In this document: one piece after another, positions 43,783 through 54,837 of the stretch
Layout: each line of letters begins with the position of its first letter
Numbering within the stretch: position 1 is the stretch's first letter
Source of the DNA: Auricularia sp. M13
Lineage: Eukaryota > Basidiomycota > Agaricomycetes > Auriculariales > Auriculariaceae
NCBI GenBank assembly: GCA_037042915.1
Contig: CM073195.1
Span: 3,844,001-3,908,000, forward strand
Length of the DNA stretch: 64,000 nt
Reading direction: 5' to 3'
The notes under the pieces: model-generated
Database searches by the model: none
Told to the model about the DNA's origin: nothing
The model's input: only the letters and a program-made list of their open reading frames with translations
Position numbers and translations under genes: made by a program

Positions 43783-45191
43783 ATGAGCTGCACTGAACTG
43801 CCCAAACTTGGCCAGGCCCGCATCGCCAATGGAACCTTCGTCATCTTCTCATTTGATCCCGTCACATATGCATCCGCAATCGATCCTGCGGACAACGCGC
43901 TCTCCGCGGCGGCGCGTCGCATCAAGAGGAAGAAGTACCTGGGGCTGGTTCAAGGGGTGCGTGATTGAATCAGCATGTATTTGATGTAAAATAACGACGC
44001 CTTTGTCAATTAGCCCGGCCCAGTCGACGTTCCGAACCTGCGCCAGAATCTGAACATCCGCGTCGTCGGGCTCGCGCCTCCGCAAGAAGGCGAGGACGAC
44101 GTGTACCCGACGAACCCATCTCGCTGTGTTCCCGTGCACCCCGCGACGGCACACCCCGAGGGACGCGAGCCGCTGAGGCCGTCCGCGCCGCTGCCATGGG
44201 AAGGGTGCTACGTGCACACTTTGCAGCTCATTAACGCGTTTGTGTCGCGCGTGCATCATGCCAACCCGACGGATGCGATTATAACCATAACGAAGGAAGA
44301 GCTCAGACGCCTTTCGAGGCTCGTTGTGGACGACCAATACGCAGCTGCGGAGGCGCAGGAAGCCCTGGCACGCGACGAGTCTGACTCTCACAATGATGAA
44401 ATCAACTCCCACTCGGACGTAGAATCGGAATGGTCTTCTCACTCTGGTGGTATGTGTCTGTATCCTAGTCCGCGTTTGCCCACCCTCAACATCTTCGCAG
44501 AGGGCGACGGGAGTGATTTGGACAGTTCGGAGCTCGTCGATCCCGAGATGCTGGCCCCGTCCAAGCCGTACATGGAGATTTGGGAGGACCTCACCGTCGC
44601 GACGACATTGGGCGAGCCGAAGGACGTTGGCGCGGACGTCGACGAGATCATGGAGTGCGTCGCACCTATGCGTCTTGCCTTTGTGATATTGACTATTTCT
44701 CCAGCATCGGCGAAGAATGGGAGCAGCGCAAGAAGCATGAACGTCGCGCGAACCCAGCGACGTTGCAGTGGGCTGAGCAGCTCGCCAGACTCAGCGCCAA
44801 AGACTTTGTGTGAGTAGACACCCTCGTCCTGTTCGCGGAATTCTTCTGACATGTCCCTCGAAGTCCGAACTCAGGCGCCGCGGAAGTGGTTGAGGACACC
44901 TGCGATGAGCTTGCTCCGGAGGACGCTGTTGACGAGCGCCAGCAGCCGAAGAGAGATGGTGTGTTCTTTCCCTCTGGCCGACACATGTTCTGCCAAGCTG
45001 ACGTCACTCTAGCCGAGCCCGACCACTCTCAGGCTCGCAGTGACCCCGATAGAGCGGCACCTGCCCAGCTCAATGAGTTTCCCGACAACCTCAGCGTGGA
45101 GCGGCCTACTACGGGCGCCTGCCTCGACGGTGACGGCTCATCTCTCTTCGTTGTCTTGAGGCATTGGATTCAGCTTCTCCTGCACCTTTAG
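43783..45191 (+). CDS. Unknown protein, plus-strand member of the divergent pair (copy b, complete)
   Basis: Exons 43783-43956, 44014-44449, 44501-44654, 44705-44809 and 44864-45191 join in frame to 398 residues. The N-terminal exon holds ARIANGTFVIFSFDPVTYA and RRIKRKKYLGLVQG. Exon 2 has APPQEGEDDVYPTNPSRCVP and CYVHTLQLINAFVSRVHHAN, then an acidic Ser-rich linker. Exon 3 has YMEIWEDLTVATTLGEPKDV, and the last exons are polar. These blocks are conserved in copies a and c, while the linkers are not. No signal peptide, membrane segment or known domain is visible; the acidic and polar composition suggests a nuclear or cytoplasmic protein. It shares a 242-base promoter region with the minus-strand gene at 42486-43540, which suggests co-regulation. 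Confidence 0.6.
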
Positions 45192-45392
45192 ATCGAACCC
45201 CCGTCATTACCTAGGCTGTTCACCACATCCTCTGTCATTTCCTGCTCCATAAATCTAAAACTCTTTGTAATGACAGTTTTCCGTGGTTGATACGCGTCCC
45301 AGCTGTGGTGACAGCGTCTTCTTGTCCAGTACGGAACAGGTTCCGATTCTCGAGCTTATACGCTCATTCAGGTCACATCTACAGCTGACCAG

Positions 45393-45429
45393 ATGTCAGC
45401 CAGCACTGTAGCGACGGACGAGCCGCTCA
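45393..45429 (+). pseudogene. AhpD-like copy 4, N-terminal fragment
   Basis: ATGTCAGCCAGCACTGTAGC and the next bases encode MSASTVATDEPL, matching the first residues of AhpD-like copy 1 (MSATSTVATDELL). A stop follows directly and nothing further downstream matches. It occupies the position after pair b that AhpD copy 3 occupies after pair a. Confidence 0.6.
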
Positions 45430-45523
45430 TGTGTTGATAGGCAGAGGAGGCGCAGGCGGCTCGGCGTCGTCTGGAAGGACATCACGGGCATCGCGCAGTG
45501 AGCGTCGGTGCGTGCTGAGCGCA

Positions 45524-45828
45524 CTAGTCTGTATCAAATCACACCTGCCTAATAGAGAGCCCCCAATTCGGCTGGGGCCGTGATGCACGTGATCCAGACG
45601 CGTCGTGTCCAAGTCGCCAAAATAAAATCTCTCCTATATTTCAAATGGGAATTCGAGGGGAATTGCAACTCATCTCAGGTTGTGCTGTCCGCCTGCAGGA
45701 TTGGGACTTCTCTACGAAGCACACGACCGTCCCAAAGAACTAAGCGCTGGTCACGGATCAGGGCGGATCAGCGATTGCCTCCGAATTGGGGGCTCCCTAT
45801 CAGGGGGGCGCGTATTGATGCAGACTTT
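45524..45828. repeat. Inverted-repeat element, about 305 bp
   Basis: Arms of about 48 bases are imperfect inverted copies. The perfect core GCCCCCAATTCGG (near 45559-45571) pairs with CCGAATTGGGGGC (45781-45793), and the outer ends read AGTCTG/CAGACT. It is probably a MITE remnant; no target duplication was established. No gene lies between 45430 and 46120. Confidence 0.45.
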
Positions 45829-46120
45829 ACTTCGAACGATTATCTTCGAACGTCAAAGTCTGCGAAGGAGACTATGAGCGCACAAGAGTGCGCGATGCGC
45901 CGTATTATTTGAACGATGTGGGTTCTTTTCAAGATACACTGAAAATACGTTAATCATTCACAGTTCCCAAACCGAGTCTTAAATACACGAGAAGCTATGT
46001 AAATACTCTAGATAGAACAACGAGGTGCTTATGTAGTGTGAAATGAGAACCGACCGGATTTCTGCTCGGCCGTCCGGTTACAGTTGTGTAACTAAGTATC
46101 TGCATAGTTATCTGAGCGCT

Positions 46121-49100
46121 TCACACAATCCCAAGCTGGCGAGCCTCCTCGAACTCTTTCGGGTATAGCTTGGCCGTCGCGGCGGGGAACAGGCTCAACC
46201 GTGCGTACCCGCTGCGCACCAAAGGGTCCGCGATGCCCATCAGCTTTGCGATCTTGGGGTTCGGCGCGACATGGGCTGTGGCGGCCTCGGGGTTCGCGAA
46301 CTGGGGCAACGGATGGATCTCCTTCTCGAGACGCGTCGAGAGGACATATGGGATCGTGTACCTACAACGGCCAGTAAGCACACGGCCAGAATGGGCGCGG
46401 GGCAGAACGACGACGTACCTGTCCTCCGGGATCTTGAGCGTATTGACGCGGTGCGTCGTCGCGACCAATCGGCCGCCCGTGAGCTTCATGAGCTGCATGC
46501 CGATGTTGCACACGACGCCGCCGGGGATCATCGGCACGTCGATCCAGCGCCCTGCGTGGTTCTGCACCTGCAGCCCCGCGCGCGACTGGATGAGGCACGT
46601 GACGAACGTGCTCGGGTCGCGATGCTCGTGCATACCCTGCACAAACCCGTTCGCCGCGGCTGCGCGCATCTCCGGCGTGAGCGGCAGGTAGTGCCAGAAT
46701 GCCGAGTTGAACTCGACGGTGCGTGTTGGGAAGAACTCGTCGAGCCCGTCCGGCGGGAGGTCGAGAATGTGGCAGATGTGCTTGTTGAGCGCGAGGTTCA
46801 GCTCGTGGTAGCGCGAGAACAGCGTGTTCATCTGCTCGCGGAAGTGCGGCAGGTCAGACTCTGCGGGCCATTGATTGGGGCCTGGGAGCGTGAATGAGGG
46901 AAACGATACGACGACGGAGAAAAGCGCGCGTACCTTCGTGCAAGCGCAACCAGAACGGCGCGTCTTCGCCAGGCGCTGGCATGTCCGCACCGAACCGATA
47001 AGCCTCTGCATGCGCCTTGGAATATGGGTGAGTAACAGCCCTCGATAGCATGACGCGGGACGCACCTTGTGAGGACCAGGCAGCGTATCAGCGCGGAAAT
47101 AACCGCGCAGAGCATGAGACGTGGTAGTGCCCAGAGCGTCCTTCCATTCCTGAGGGCGCCCAAACAGGTCTGCCGCAGTGGCAAACACTTCCTTTTGGAA
47201 GTCGTCCTCGAACCCAGGGACGTTTGAAAACACCTATGGGCGTCCATCAGCTACGAGCGCGCGGGGGCTGACAGCGGGAACATACCAAGAAACCGACGTG
47301 CTCGAGCGCGAAGCGCAGCTGCTTGTAGTACGCATCCGGGTCGCGCTCCGCGAGCGTAAAGTCGATGACGGGCATTTCGTCGAAGTCGGCCTTGACGATG
47401 CCGTTCGTCACGGCCGTTCCATTCACCTTGGGCGCAGCATCACCGTTGAGCTTTGGCACGGCCTCGTCGCTCGCCCTCTTGCGCGCCAGCTCCTCCGCAC
47501 GATGAATCGCGCCGCGAAGGTGCGCGGCAAAGCTCGCGCAGTGCTCCAGCGAAAGCATCGTGTGATGCGCGCCGTCGACGTCCACCATCTCGAAGTGGTC
47601 CGCGAACTCGACCCACTGCGAGAGGCGCTGGGCCTTGTACTCCTCGCGCGTGCCCATGCTCGCGAGCGGGACGGCGCAGAACACGGTCGTGAGCGCGCGC
47701 GTGATGCGGCCCTGCGGCACGAACGCGCGCCCGGCGATGTTGATCGCGTGCGCGACGCGGATCCAGCGCGCGAACGCCGCGGGGGCCAGGTCGAGCTCCA
47801 CGAGCCGCACCGGGTTGGCGCGCGCGAACATCCAGTCGATCGCCGCGCGCTCGTCGAATTCTCCGCCGCCGAACGCAGCGTCGAACTCGGCGCGTACGGC
47901 GGGCACCGTGTCCTCCGGGATGAGCGCGAGGAACAGCGCGACGTTGAAGAGGATCTCGACCCAGCCCAGCTCGCGCAGGCGGAACTGGATGTGCGGCGGC
48001 AGGTTGAGAATGCCGAGCCACTCGACGCGCTCGCCGAGACGCTTGCACACTTCGAACGCGATGGCGCCGCCGTAGCTGTAGCCCGCAATGTAGTACGGCC
48101 CGCTGGGGTATGCCGCGAGTATAGCCGCAGTGTAGGCTTCTACTGTCTCCTCGAGCGTGGCGAAAGGCTCCTCGTTGGCGTCGAAGCCCTTGGCGCGGAC
48201 GGCATAGATGGGTCGGTCCTCCCCGGCAAGTTGGTGCGCGAGGTTGAGGAAGACGAGAACCTCCCCGACACCTGGGTGAATGAGGAAAAGTGGGGGCTTG
48301 CTTCCGGAGCGCTGGAGACAGATAAGAGGTTGGTAGCCTGAGGGTGCCTGTCCAGGCTGCTGCCCGCTGAGAGACGCGAGGAATTCGATGAGCTGGTCTA
48401 CACGCGGCCGCGAGAGTAGCTCGACAATCGGAATAGCGATAGAAAGACGCTCTTCAAGGACGTTCTTGAGACGGATGAGGTGCATACTGCTCGCGCCGTG
48501 GTCAAAGAGGTTCGTCGTGAGGCGGATCGACTCGCGCGGGACGTCGAGTACCTCGCCCACGATCTGGGCGACCGCGCTCTGGAGTTCGTCGCCATCGTCA
48601 ATGGAGTCGCCCGAGGAGGTCTGATTCTGCGCGTCGCGCAACTGCTGCTCGCGTGCTGCAAACTCCCCGCGGAGGTACGCGGCGGCCAGTTGAGCGCGCG
48701 AGACCTTGCCGAGCGCCGTGCGCACGAAGCGCGAGGCGGGCAGAGGCAGAACGGTGTGCGGCGCCATGGACACAAGTACAGTGCAGCGCCGCGCGATCGC
48801 CTGCCCTGTCTTGACGATCGCATCGATGTCGTACGCGTCGAGGTCGTCCCCGGTGGCATGCTCGTGCTCGTAGAACACGACGTACGTCTCCGTTGCTGCG
48901 GTGGGCGTAAGGCGGACTGGGCAGACGACAACGTGCGACACTCCAGAAACGTGGGCAGCGTCGATGTATGTTTCGACGTCAGTGCTACTAAGTTTTGCTC
49001 CGTTGATGTTGAGGCAGTCCTTGTCGCGACCGACGAGGTGCAGATTGCCATCGGCGTCGATGAGCGCAAGGTCGCCGGTCACGAACCAGCCGTCGGGCGT

Positions 49101-50503
49101 GAACGCTGAGGAATTCGCTCCCGCGTCGTTGTGATACGCCTTGAAGAGCATAGGACCGCGCACTTGGAGGTGGCCCGCCTCACCGCTCGCGACGAGCACG
49201 CCATCCTCGCTGGCGACACGCATCTCCATCCCGGGTACAGGCTTACCGAGGGACAGATACGGTTTCGAGGCTGCTGTTTCCTCGCGGGGAATGTCCGTGG
49301 TGTCGTAGATCGAACCTGCCTACACAGGACTGTCAGCGTGCCGAAATATGATGAGAGTGGGGAGACATACACAGGTCTCACTCATGCCAAACCCAGCGCG
49401 CAATGTATTACGCGGAGCGCCATACTGTTCGAGAAGATCTGCGACAGCAATCGCGGTGGCAAGCGGGACCGACTCGCCACCGGAAATAAGTGCGCGAAGT
49501 CCGGAGAGGTCGAGCGGAGCCGAGTTGTTCAAAGCGCCAGGAACGGAAGCGTCCTTGAGCAGCCGCGTGAGGAGAAAGTTGGGCGAAAATGTGTACCCGA
49601 CTTTCAGCGAGCTTGCGCAGCGCAGGAGCAGGAGCGGGTTTGCGATAATGGCACTAGGCGCAATGTGGTACTGGCTGTGCGGAGTTGGTCGCAAGAAATA
49701 CGGAGAAATGGAATATACGCACGAGGACCCACAAATCATGGCGTGGATATGAATTTCGGTGATCGAGGCGACATGGTCGAATGCGATCCAGTTGAAAAAT
49801 GTCGAAGCGCTGGACGTGCCATGGTGCGCGCTCTTGCTTCTGACGCTGGCGAGAATCTGCTCATGACGCAGAGTGACCGCCTTGGGCTTGCCTGTTGAGC
49901 CTGTGCCGCAACGGTTAGCCTGAGCATGAAGTACCCCGCGGATGCTTCGCAACTCACCGGATGTCAGGACGAAGGCAACCGTATCTCCGCTTTGGGGCTC
50001 CGCCAACTTGAACCCAGCCGGTGCCTCCAACTCCTTCAGCTCGTGCCAGGCGAGCGATTTCACGTCCGGATACTGTGCAGCAATGGACGGTGAGGTGATG
50101 AGAACCGGCTCGCCGAAAAGGTTGTTGAGATGGGCAAAGAGGTCCCGCTGGCGCACGGGGTCCGGATGCGGTGGTGCCAGGGGGCAGTACGGAACGCCCG
50201 CTGCAACCCCCGTCTTCCCGTCAGCACAGCACCCCAACTCAAGCAAGTAGTAAGCGCACCGAGAACGCAGGCCCAGAACAGATGGATGTGCGTCTCGGTA
50301 TCTTCGAACATGCCGAGGACCACATTCGCCTTCGTATTCAGGACGCGCGGCGCGAGAGAAGCGGCCTCCGCATACAGTGCGGGGTACGTGACCGTTTTCG
50401 AGACCGACCCTTTGTCATCAACGTATCCGACCACGGCGGTGGATGCCGTCTCTTCTCCACGCGTACGGAGGAGTGCATTGAGCGTGGTCATCAGGTGGGA
50501 CAT
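46121..50503 (-). CDS. Four-domain synthetase: adenylation-thiolation-thioesterase fused to a 2-oxoglutarate dioxygenase
   Basis: Nine exons (50260-50503, 49958-50200, 49723-49900, 49371-49674, 47286-49319, 47066-47233, 46934-47015, 46419-46881, 46121-46361) join in frame to about 1318 residues. The adenylation domain has TSGSTGKPKAV, FNWIAFDHVASITEIHIHAM and GMSETCAGS, then GWFVTGDLA and GRDKDCLNINGAKL. The carrier domain has FDHGASSMHL with the phosphopantetheine Ser near residue 604. The thioesterase has nucleophile motif GYSYGGA near 750 and GAHHTM. After a linker starts an isopenicillin-N-synthase-type dioxygenase (MPVIDFTLAERD, VGFLVFSNVPGFED) with HRD, QSRAGLQV and a distal THRV. A-T-TE enzymes of basidiomycetes couple aromatic alpha-keto acids into terphenylquinones such as atromentin and polyporic acid; Psilocybe PpaA1 has, as I recall, the same added dioxygenase, reported inactive. 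The start could also be 50491. Confidence 0.85.
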
Positions 50504-50766
50504 GGTCAGCCAGACAGCGCGCGCATGCGTCTGCGATCTGAGATATAACTGGTACGTCTGCATGCCTGGGATTGAGTCTATCCCTGATAGGGCACCGTGA
50601 TATGAGATATCACGCAACGTGATGTCTGTCCGGGATCATGATGCCCCTTTTGGCCCGACAATCTCCCAGCGCGTCTCATAACGCGGTCCTCTTCACGTTC
50701 TGGGCGTTTCCTTGTCCTGCCCTCCCGACGCGCGGCGACCCTCGTCCTCTGGTCACGATCACGGAT

Positions 50767-52011
50767 ATGCGCTCCTTGTTCTCTGCTCGCGCCGACGCAC
50801 CGCCGGCCGCTGACCCTAGTGCCGCCGCGCCCAATGTCGCACAGATCCTGCTCCCGCCCGGCTTCACCCTCGAGCAGTTCTTCGATCTCCAGAACAAAGC
50901 CAGTCAGTCCATACCGCACGTACCAGCGTCTCCTCTCAGCGCGCTGACTCGAGTTGCTGGACAGTTCATATCGGGATATGCGTTGCGGTCGCCTTCGCCA
51001 TAATATGTTGGGATTACGTCGTCCTCCTCGTCGATGAGGTCAGACTGTACAGGACGGGCAGCAAGCAACTCTGGCGGACGCCTGCAACGTGGGCGTTCAT
51101 TGTCCTTCGCTACGCCGCGTTTCTGGCGACGTTTCCGGCCTTGTTCTTCACGTCGATACAGAGCCAGCACTGCCAGGCTGCTGTTATCGCGTCTCAGGTC
51201 GGCGTGCTGCTCGTGGTCGCATCCTCGGGCGTCATCTTCTGCAACCGCGTTGTCGCCATATGGGGAAACAACTGGATCATCATTCTTATCCTTGCGACAC
51301 TTTGGATGGGAATGATAGGCTGCTGGGTGCGTCTATTACCGTTCATTCAGCGTGAGGCGCGTCTGACTTCGCTGTCCGCTGCTGCCGCAGGTTGCAGTGG
51401 CAATCCACTACGACGCGATCACCGGCCCCCCGACGCCGCTCGGCTCCAACTGCCAGATGCAGCCCATCGTCTCCTGGGCGCCCATCTCATACGCGTCGTC
51501 CGTCGGGTTCGACGTTGTCGTCCTCGCGCTCTCGATCTACAAACTGCGGTCCAACTCGGCGGGATTTGCGCAGTCCGCCATCGCACGCCAAATCTCGCGT
51601 GACAGCATCACGTATTTCTTGCTCACCGCGGCGACAAACATCACCGTGCTCTCGATCCAGTCGCTCAGCGATGCCAAGTTTGCGCTGATCAAGCCCACTG
51701 CCGTCCCGTTCAGCACCGTCATCACCGTCGCCATGGCGCAGCGCGTCTACCTGAACCTCAAGCTCTTCCACCAGCGCAACGAGCGCGTGGCTGCGGGCCT
51801 CCCGCCCACGCAGCCTTCCCATGCTTCCCATGCTTCCTCCTCGATGGGGACGCGTCGTGGCGTTATGAGCACCGACCTCGGCGCCGGGCCTTACAAGTCT
51901 TTCACGCCGGCGTGGGAGATGGAGCGCAAGCATGACGCCAGCACTGACACGGGCGTCGAGATGCCCGTCGTCTACATTCGGCGCGAGGTCCACGGCGAGC
52001 ACGCGGTATGA
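50767..52011 (+). CDS. DUF6533-like multi-pass membrane protein
   Basis: Exons 50767-50902, 50965-51326 and 51391-52011 give 372 residues in frame. After a short N-terminal tail come about seven hydrophobic helices. The first boundary, CWDYVVLLVDEVRLYR followed by RYAAFLATFPALFF, and a later VIFCNRVVAIWGNN, match the pattern of the fungal DUF6533-type membrane proteins (a conserved YD-x2-L...E segment, then an RY and an R-x-x-A-x-W). The C-terminal 90 residues are polar and probably cytoplasmic. Function is unknown for the family; a receptor-like role has been suggested from topology only. The gene is divergent from the synthetase with 264 bases between start codons, so the two may share regulation. 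Confidence 0.7.
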
Positions 52012-53674
52012 GGGTTGCATTTTAACTATCTTGTGTTCGGGTGAACTGCCGCATGGCCTCCGCGCGCGGTTTCGAAAGCCCCGCGGACACTCGCCGCTTT
52101 AAGTTATATACAGTAAGTATTATACTCACGGATGGTCCTTGGGTATGGACGGATCGCTTGCATTTCGCGCAGCATGTTGTACCACGTCGTCCGCTTATTA
52201 CTCCTTCTCACTGGTACTGTACTCCAGGTTCCGATACTTGTTGTAATACGTTCAGTGCACCGTTAGCTATGCTTGCTATCCTGACACGAAGGAGAAGAAT
52301 CTTATTATTATGATATTTGTTCTGCTGTTCTCATTTGTGAAATCCGCTGGTCTGGAAGCTCTAAGACTCGATGTGCCGCACGCACAGCTGAACGCGCGGG
52401 CCTGCGGCGGAGCACTGTAAGTGTAACAACGCAGCGTGGGGCTTCTCTGCCAGGGCCAAATGGCAATCCAAACTCCCGGTCTGAGTACTCAGATATGACG
52501 TCATACCGGTGATGGCAGCACCTCGCCCACATGTCGAAAAGGCCGGCCAACTCGTTTTCAAGAGATTGAGATGGGCTCAGGGGCCATCACAGAGACACCT
52601 GCGTCCACCTGGGTCGTGGGAGGTCGTGGGAATCGTGCGAGCAAGTCTCGTGTTCTGTTCTTGTATCAGCCTGATTCAGCGGGCAGTGATACCGCATGAT
52701 TTGGTTGATCTCGTGAACAGCTACCCTGCCGTCTCCGCACTCTGGGCAATGTTCATATTGCTCACATAATGTTGCAGCAAAGTTCTACGGGGGTCTCCTG
52801 AAATATCCTCATAAATCTCCGGGGTTTCCATTTAGCGTTATATCTGATTTTCACTGTCTGACTCAGAAGGGAAATGGACGGTAATGCCGTCGGTAAATCC
52901 ATCATTGTTCGGAGTCGGCGGACATTGTTTTCCAACCTTCAATTCCACCTCCGCCTACTGGATCGACCAAGTACAACGAACTTGACGCTGCCTGAAATCG
53001 GTGGATGAGAGTTCGGAAATTTCAAACTGTATGCTGCATCCCGCGGATCTGATTTTGCCGCGTGGGCTCAGGCCGCTCAGGGCCAAGTGCTCATGCCCAA
53101 GTCGTTATCAACAGGTCCCACGTGCGGTTGCGCGCATGCGTGCTCCTCGTGCACACCGGCGAATAAGCCAGAGCGGGGCCTCGAGTGCCTTGCGGCGAGG
53201 CGCTCCAGACCGCAATCATATCCTGGTCAGATGCCCGTGGGCTCCGTCGCGATGGCCACACCGAGTCCTGCGCGCATTGACTGGCGGCCAGCTCGTTGAC
53301 TTGAGGCCTACCCACCGACCCACATTCCCCAATTGCCTGTGACACCATGTGGTCTATACTTATGTTTCTCATCAACGTGCGATGTCCAGTACTGATGACT
53401 TTCCCAGAGCATCAGAATCACAGTCTTCAATGATAATCGCAGGAGCAGGTTGCATAGCCTCAAACCCTGATCAGTGATTGCACCCAGTTCAGTCCGGAAG
53501 ATTTATTGCAAGCACCGCTTCCATATATGCATGTTTTCCACGCGGAACTGTTCAACTATTAGTATTACTCAGCATTCATCGGCTTGCGCCAGTCATAACA
53601 GCGCACTTTCCATTGGGTATCAAATCAAATATCACTTCTTGCTACCAGCGTAGTACCTGCCCTACCCGACGACC
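52012..53674. other. Intergenic DNA, no gene supported
   Basis: Short frames only. TTATATAC occurs near 52083, and a Thr/Pro-like composition near 53070-53330 gives overlapping frames of 70-113 codons on both strands without recognisable domains. Confidence 0.5.
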
Positions 53675-54467
53675 ATGGCGCCGCCGCAGACTGTCGAGGA
53701 GCTGCTCCAGTACAATATGATTCACGCCCACAACACCTTCAAGTTCGGCTACGACATCATTCTCAAGCACCTCGAGCAGCCTCCGATGGACGACCTGCCG
53801 AACTTCCTCGGGTACTGCGAGGCTTGGGCGATTTCCATTGTCGGCCACCACGACGCCGAAGGTGCGCGCCTGCGCGTCCAATCATCGCACGCTGACGGTC
53901 GCAGAGGAGGTCGTGTTCCCGTTCCTGAACCGCAAGATGGACTTCCACAAGGAGCAGGACGAGCACAAAGTCATCCACGACACCGTCTCCGCCATCCTCG
54001 CGTTCCTCACCGCGGCGAAGGCCGATCCCGCCAAGTTCGACGCCGCGCATTTCCGGCAAATGCTCGTCGACTTCCGCGAGCCGCTGTACTCTCATCTCGA
54101 CGAGGAGGTCGAGCACATTGCGCCGGCCAATATGACCGCCTTCGATAAGAAGGAGCTCGCGGAGCTCAACGCGTCGCTCGACAAGCACGCGAAATCCCAC
54201 GGCGACCCGTTCATGCTTGTCCCGTTCATGCGCAGGTCAGCCCGGCGCCCGCGGGGTTTCGATTTTCACACTGACTTGCGCCGCAGCCACACACCGCCCG
54301 AGCTCAAGGACTCGTGGCCCCCGATGCCCTGGGTCCTTCGCAAGGTCGTCATCCCTTACGTTCTCGCCAGGCGGTATTCGGGGTACGTCTCTCTCGCGCA
54401 CAGAGCACGCAATGCTTACCCAGACCTCGACAGATATTGGAAGTACGCGCCCTACGCAATGTCTTGA
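53675..54467 (+). CDS. Hemerythrin-like HHE protein
   Basis: Exons 53675-53861, 53905-54235, 54287-54382 and 54434-54467 encode 215 residues. The pattern fits a hemerythrin/HHE cation-binding four-helix bundle: HAHNTFKFGYDII in the first helix, VGHHDAEEEVVFPFLNRK across intron 1, EQDEHKVIHD in the next helix, and YSHLDEEVEHI in the fourth. His and Glu/Asp residues in these segments would bind a di-iron centre. Fungal relatives are small cytosolic proteins of uncertain role, sometimes linked to oxygen or nitric-oxide handling. The C-terminus (WPPMPWVLRKVVIPYVLARR, ending GYWKYAPYAMS) is conserved in fungal members. The start ATG lies directly before the conserved PPQTVEELLQYNM and fits the usual length. 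Confidence 0.85.
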
Positions 54468-54837
54468 TGCCCGATGTCACCAGTGGCTGGCCACTGCTTT
54501 GGATTCCAGTGTTGTAATTATGATTTTGGCTTGGCAACTCTCAGTACTCTTGTTTGGCTCTTGGAATGACCTGCATAAAGAAGTCGTGTTGTTGAACGCT
54601 GGCCTGGCCATGCTTGGCCTGTTACGGTATCTTGCCCGCAGCATGCAGCAAAATGCTCATAGCCCCGGGATCGCAGCGAGCTCGCGAGATATATCATATG
54701 TATAACGGATGTCGCAAATGCTATTCAGTCTGAAAGTCGAAGCGCACTTACAACGAGGACTAGTCCTCACATCCTCGACACACGAGGCGTAGCCTATACA
54801 CGTCCAATATAACGGTGGGAGACTTCTCAGAAAGCGC

